From the NCBI RefSeq assembly GCF_000981585.1, contig NZ_LN831776.1:7855577-7919576 (forward strand): 64,000 nt of DNA, given 5' to 3'. Positions 61,545 through 64,000 of the stretch are shown here, piece after piece; positions within the stretch are counted from its first letter, which is position 1, and each line of letters starts with the position of its first letter. Under the pieces are notes generated by a model that did not search any database, was not told the origin of the DNA, and saw only the letters and a list, made by a program, of their open reading frames with translations. The stretch is from Paenibacillus riograndensis SBR5 (GTDB lineage Bacteria; Bacillota; Bacilli; Paenibacillales; Paenibacillaceae). A program made the translations under genes and the position numbers.

Positions 61545-62458
61545 TTTGACTTTTTGGCCTCCTTCTTTCCTTTGCTGCTATTGCCTTTCGCAGCTGGAGT
61601 GACATCCTTGCGCGCGTTAGTGTTCTTGCTTTTTACCAGATTGACTTCTTTGGCACTACCTGCACCGGCACCGGCAGTGGCGACAGCCAGTTTGGTCTTG
61701 TCGTTGTTGCGGTATAAGAAGTAGTTCTGAATAATGGTATAGAGGTTACTATAGAACCAGTACAGCGGAAGCGCTGACGGGAAGTTGTAGGACATGATGA
61801 AGATCAGAACCGGATACACCATCATCATGAACTGCATTGGCCCCTGCTGCTGTACGGGGTTCATCTTGGTCATCATCCGGGTCTGCAGGAAGGTGGTGGC
61901 TGCTGCAAGGAGAGGCAGGATGAACAGATGATCGGGCTTGCCGAGTTGCAGCCATAGGAACGAGTGCTCTCGCAGAGACGGGTTATAATAAATCGAGTTG
62001 TAAAGCGCGATAAAAATCGGCATTTGCACAATCAGCGGCAGACAGCCGGCCATTGGGTTAACCTTGTTCTCCTGGAACAGGCGCATCGTTTCCTGCTGCA
62101 CCTTTTCAGGTGTATCTTTATATTTTTTCTTGATTTTTTCGAGTTCTGGTTGAATGGCCTGCATTGCACGCGAGCTCTTCACCTGTTTCATCGTTAGCGG
62201 CAGGATAAGCGTACGGACAATGATAACCATTACAAGGACGGCGAAACCATACTGTCCATTAAACCATTCGGCGAATGTATCCAGCGCAATGGCAAAATAA
62301 TAAACAACGTTACTCTGCCAGAAGCCTCCATTCTTCAAATCCTCCGTAGTGTGCGTCACGGTTGACGCCGGAGCGCACCCCGACAGAACAGCAATCATCA
62401 ATACCATTACACCGAGGAGAAGAAACCATTTTCCTCGTCTAGTCTTCATTAGAGACAC
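61541..62458 (-). CDS. yidC: Membrane protein insertase YidC (SpoIIIJ/OxaA1)
   Basis: 305 residues from GTG 62458, where GAGGGG is 7 bases upstream. A lipoprotein signal (VLMIAVLSGCAP) precedes five membrane helices. The hydrophilic-groove Arg lies in FAVLVMVIIVRTLILPLTMK. It inserts proteins into the membrane alone or with Sec. The tail is Lys-rich and binds ribosomes. It is between rnpA and khpB. Confidence 0.96.
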   Translation of the reverse strand: MSLMKTRRGKWFLLLGVMVLMIAVLSGCAPASTVTHTTEDLKNGGFWQSNVVYYFAIALDTFAEWFNGQYGFAVLVMVIIVRTLILPLTMKQVKSSRAMQAIQPELEKIKKKYKDTPEKVQQETMRLFQENKVNPMAGCLPLIVQMPIFIALYNSIYYNPSLREHSFLWLQLGKPDHLFILPLLAAATTFLQTRMMTKMNPVQQQGPMQFMMMVYPVLIFIMSYNFPSALPLYWFYSNLYTIIQNYFLYRNNDKTKLAVATAGAGAGSAKEVNLVKSKNTNARKDVTPAAKGNSSKGKKEAKKSK

Positions 62459-62544
62459 TTCAAAACCCCTCTCTTAAACATTCCATTGCACCGTAAATCA
62501 TACCATATTTATGAATACAAATAAACAAGCCCCTTATGACCCCA

Positions 62545-62895
62545 TTACGTGCGTGAAGCCTTGAGCAGCTTGGCTTTGCGAAGCACATGCAGCACGCTTT
62601 TCTCCAGCTCGGCATAATCCTTGGAGAGCGCTCCTTTTCTTACGATGAACACCATATCAAGCCCCCCGGCAATTTCCGGTTCATGATGCCTGACGATCTC
62701 TTTTACCAGCCGTCTCATCCGGTTGCGGACAACCGCATTTCCGACCTTCTTGCTGACCGACACCCCCAGCCGGAACCGCTCCACCTCTTTTCGGTTGAAC
62801 CAGTACACTACAAACTGATGATTGGCAAATGACTTCCCATGGCGGTATACGCGGCTGAAGTCGGCACGGTTTCGTAATCGTAAACTTTTGTGCAC
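62545..62895 (-). CDS. rnpA: Ribonuclease P protein component
   Basis: 116 residues with the RNR motif VGNAVVRNRMRRLVKEIVRH and the N-terminal SLRLRNRADFSRVYRHGKSF. It helps the RNase P RNA bind pre-tRNA. Family length. It sits between rpmH and yidC. Confidence 0.97.
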   Translation of the reverse strand: MHKSLRLRNRADFSRVYRHGKSFANHQFVVYWFNRKEVERFRLGVSVSKKVGNAVVRNRMRRLVKEIVRHHEPEIAGGLDMVFIVRKGALSKDYAELEKSVLHVLRKAKLLKASRT

Positions 62896-63158
62896 GGGAA
62901 TCTCCTATTCAAAGACCGGATTCACAGCGCTCCGGAAATTTTATCTTCTAATTAGTATAGTCATCGGGGAGCCGGCATAAACAGCTCTTGCTGCATACCT
63001 CTTGCAGGCCACACCCGATACATGCATATATTAAAAAGCCCCGCAAAGTATAGCCAACACTGACTTAGGCGTATTCCTCTGCAGAGCCAAATCATATCAT
63101 ATAAGGAAGCAATTGATTTGCAGGTGCAGATAAATTGCCTCCCTATGCATTTAAAAAA

Positions 63159-63176
63159 GGACCACCGCAGTGGTCC
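63159..63176 (-). terminator. Terminator of rpmH
   Basis: GGACCACCGCAGTGGTCC hairpin, with TTTTTT on the minus strand, 15 bases after the rpmH stop. Separate rnpA transcription is likely. Confidence 0.75.
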
Positions 63177-63190
63177 CTAAGTGGTCTAAC

Positions 63191-63325
63191 TTACGCACTC
63201 AAAACTTTTCTGCCTTTCAAGCGGCGGGCTGCCAGCACTTTACGGCCGTTTTTCGTGCTCATTCTTTTGCGGAAACCATGTACCTTCTTGCGTTTGCTCA
63301 CATTCGGTTTGAACGTCGGTCTCAT
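63191..63325 (-). CDS. rpmH: 50S ribosomal protein L34
   Basis: 44 residues from ATG 63325 with the complete family sequence, [20 protein letters not shown] then [20 protein letters not shown] then VLSA. It is basic and mostly helical, located in the 50S subunit. GGAGGTGC lies about 7 bases upstream of the ATG. It is divergent from dnaA across oriC, a universal Bacillales arrangement. Confidence 0.96.
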   Translation of the reverse strand: MRPTFKPNVSKRKKVHGFRKRMSTKNGRKVLAARRLKGRKVLSA

Positions 63326-63367
63326 GTATTGCACCTCCCTTACAGGATCATAATTACTGTCATATAA

Positions 63368-63410
63368 GCAGAAACGGACTAAGCCGTCCTTGAAGTAGGG
63401 ACAGTATCTA
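63368..63410. repeat. GAAAC-GCCGTCC dispersed repeat, copy d
   Basis: AGCAGAAACGGACTAAGCCG then TCCTTGAAGTAGGGAC; resembles copies at 22522, 23169 and 56143. Confidence 0.45.
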
Positions 63411-63529
63411 CAAGTATTATCATTTTAATATGGAGACATATCCTCACAGAAAACACCTTTATACATTTAAACACATAATCGCTGCAAAAGTCAACCTTGT
63501 CCGCCCACATGCAAGTCCCCTCTTTATCA

Positions 63530-64000
63530 TGGCGATTATCCACAGTCCTGATTCCCCAAAAAAATAATCCACAGCGTTTTACAGTTATCCACCTGTGACC
63601 AAAATTAAAATGAACTACTCACAGCTGCGCACAACCTGTGTATAAAAAAAGTCGAGCTTCGATGAGATATGTCGAATCGTGAACAAATTATCAACAATAT
63701 GTAGTGTTGTTCTTAAAATTTATACACAAGTGATTGAATTTGTGGATAAATTGGCCCTGCTCATTGAAAAACAAGGGTGGTTTTGCTATGATGGTATTAC
63801 TTTTGAATGTGAATAGATTTGTTTGTTCTCTATATTATCAACAAGCTGTGGATAAAGTTGTGAACAATTCAAATTTATCCATATTTTTTTGTCTCTATAT
63901 ATTGCCTATTGGGGATAAGATTTCGCAACAACCCATTTTCTTCGACATTTCCACTTCATGGCTGACGCCACATTTGGAAGATTTAAAGGAGTGACAGTCT
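63530..64000. other. oriC / dnaA upstream region with DnaA boxes
   Basis: DnaA boxes (TTATCCACA or complement): 63536-63544 and the reverse boxes 63741-63749 and 63847-63855 are perfect. Near matches are 63565-63573 (TAATCCACA), 63585-63593 (TTATCCACC), 63637-63645, 63720-63728 and 63875-63883. AT-rich tracts follow. The last bases AAAGGAGTGACAGTCT look like the dnaA Shine-Dalgarno sequence, so dnaA should start just past 64000. Confidence 0.85.

Noticed and set aside
63734..63994. 86-codon frame in the oriC region
   Set aside because: It overlaps DnaA boxes and AT-rich origin sequence; no Shine-Dalgarno sequence and no similarity to known proteins.

Overview
This window comes from a low-to-mid GC, endospore-forming Firmicute, most likely a Paenibacillus or close relative. 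The evidence is the left flank of the replication origin, in order from the right edge: dnaA boxes, rpmH, rnpA, yidC (spoIIIJ type), khpB/jag, mnmE, mnmG, rsmG, noc, parA/soj, parB/spo0J, yyaC, DUF951, rpsF-ssb-rpsR, gdpP-rplI-dnaB, purA, walRKHIJ-htrC, a CxxH/CxxC protein and rlmH. The sequence stops within a few bases of the expected dnaA start. Most genes lie on the minus strand, co-directional with a fork leaving oriC leftwards.

Layout. 63.3-64 kb: oriC region with several DnaA boxes. 52-63.3 kb: RNA modification, chromosome segregation (parA, parB, noc, two parS sites) and membrane insertion. 49-52 kb: MscS channel, a DUF3343 protein and an EF2568-type cysteine desulfurase (a selenium-linked pair in other bacteria), and tRNA-Ser(CGA). 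47-49 kb: the rpsF operon, with a leader that looks like the S6:S18 regulatory motif. 44.7-47.2 kb: a MutS2-like ATPase lacking the Smr nuclease, preceded by a roughly 400-nt leader with a 7-codon ORF and two terminators. 34-44.6 kb: oligopeptide-type binding lipoprotein, LCP enzyme, gdpP, rplI, dnaB, purA. 23-33 kb: the WalRK cell-wall stress operon, an M23 hydrolase and the HtrA protease. 16-22.2 kb: cydABCD (cytochrome bd and its ABC exporter) behind Fnr-like and Rex-like operators. 8.6-16 kb: an ECF sigma factor with a membrane partner, a drug-efflux MFS with its ArsR repressor, an M3 peptidase and a divergent IF-3 paralogue.

1-8.1 kb: an accessory region that begins exactly at the 3' end of rlmH. 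The last codons and stop of rlmH (E-P-Y-H-K-stop) recur as an 18-bp near-perfect repeat at 909, 2502 and 4325, with a decayed fifth copy at 1537, all in the same orientation as in rlmH. The copies divide the region into segments of about 3.8, 1.8 and 1.6 kb. Some segment ends carry inverted AACTTGCC/GGCAAGTT repeats. This is the architecture of staphylococcal cassette chromosome (SCC) insertions, which use the 3' end of rlmH as attB, but here it is in a different genus. The segments carry small accessory genes (EVE-domain protein, SASA esterase, MmyB-type regulator with an SDR, PAP2 phosphatase, VOC protein, WYL regulator) mixed with gene fragments. No Ccr-type recombinase is visible in the window; it may lie beyond the left edge. 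I consider this the most interesting feature of the window.
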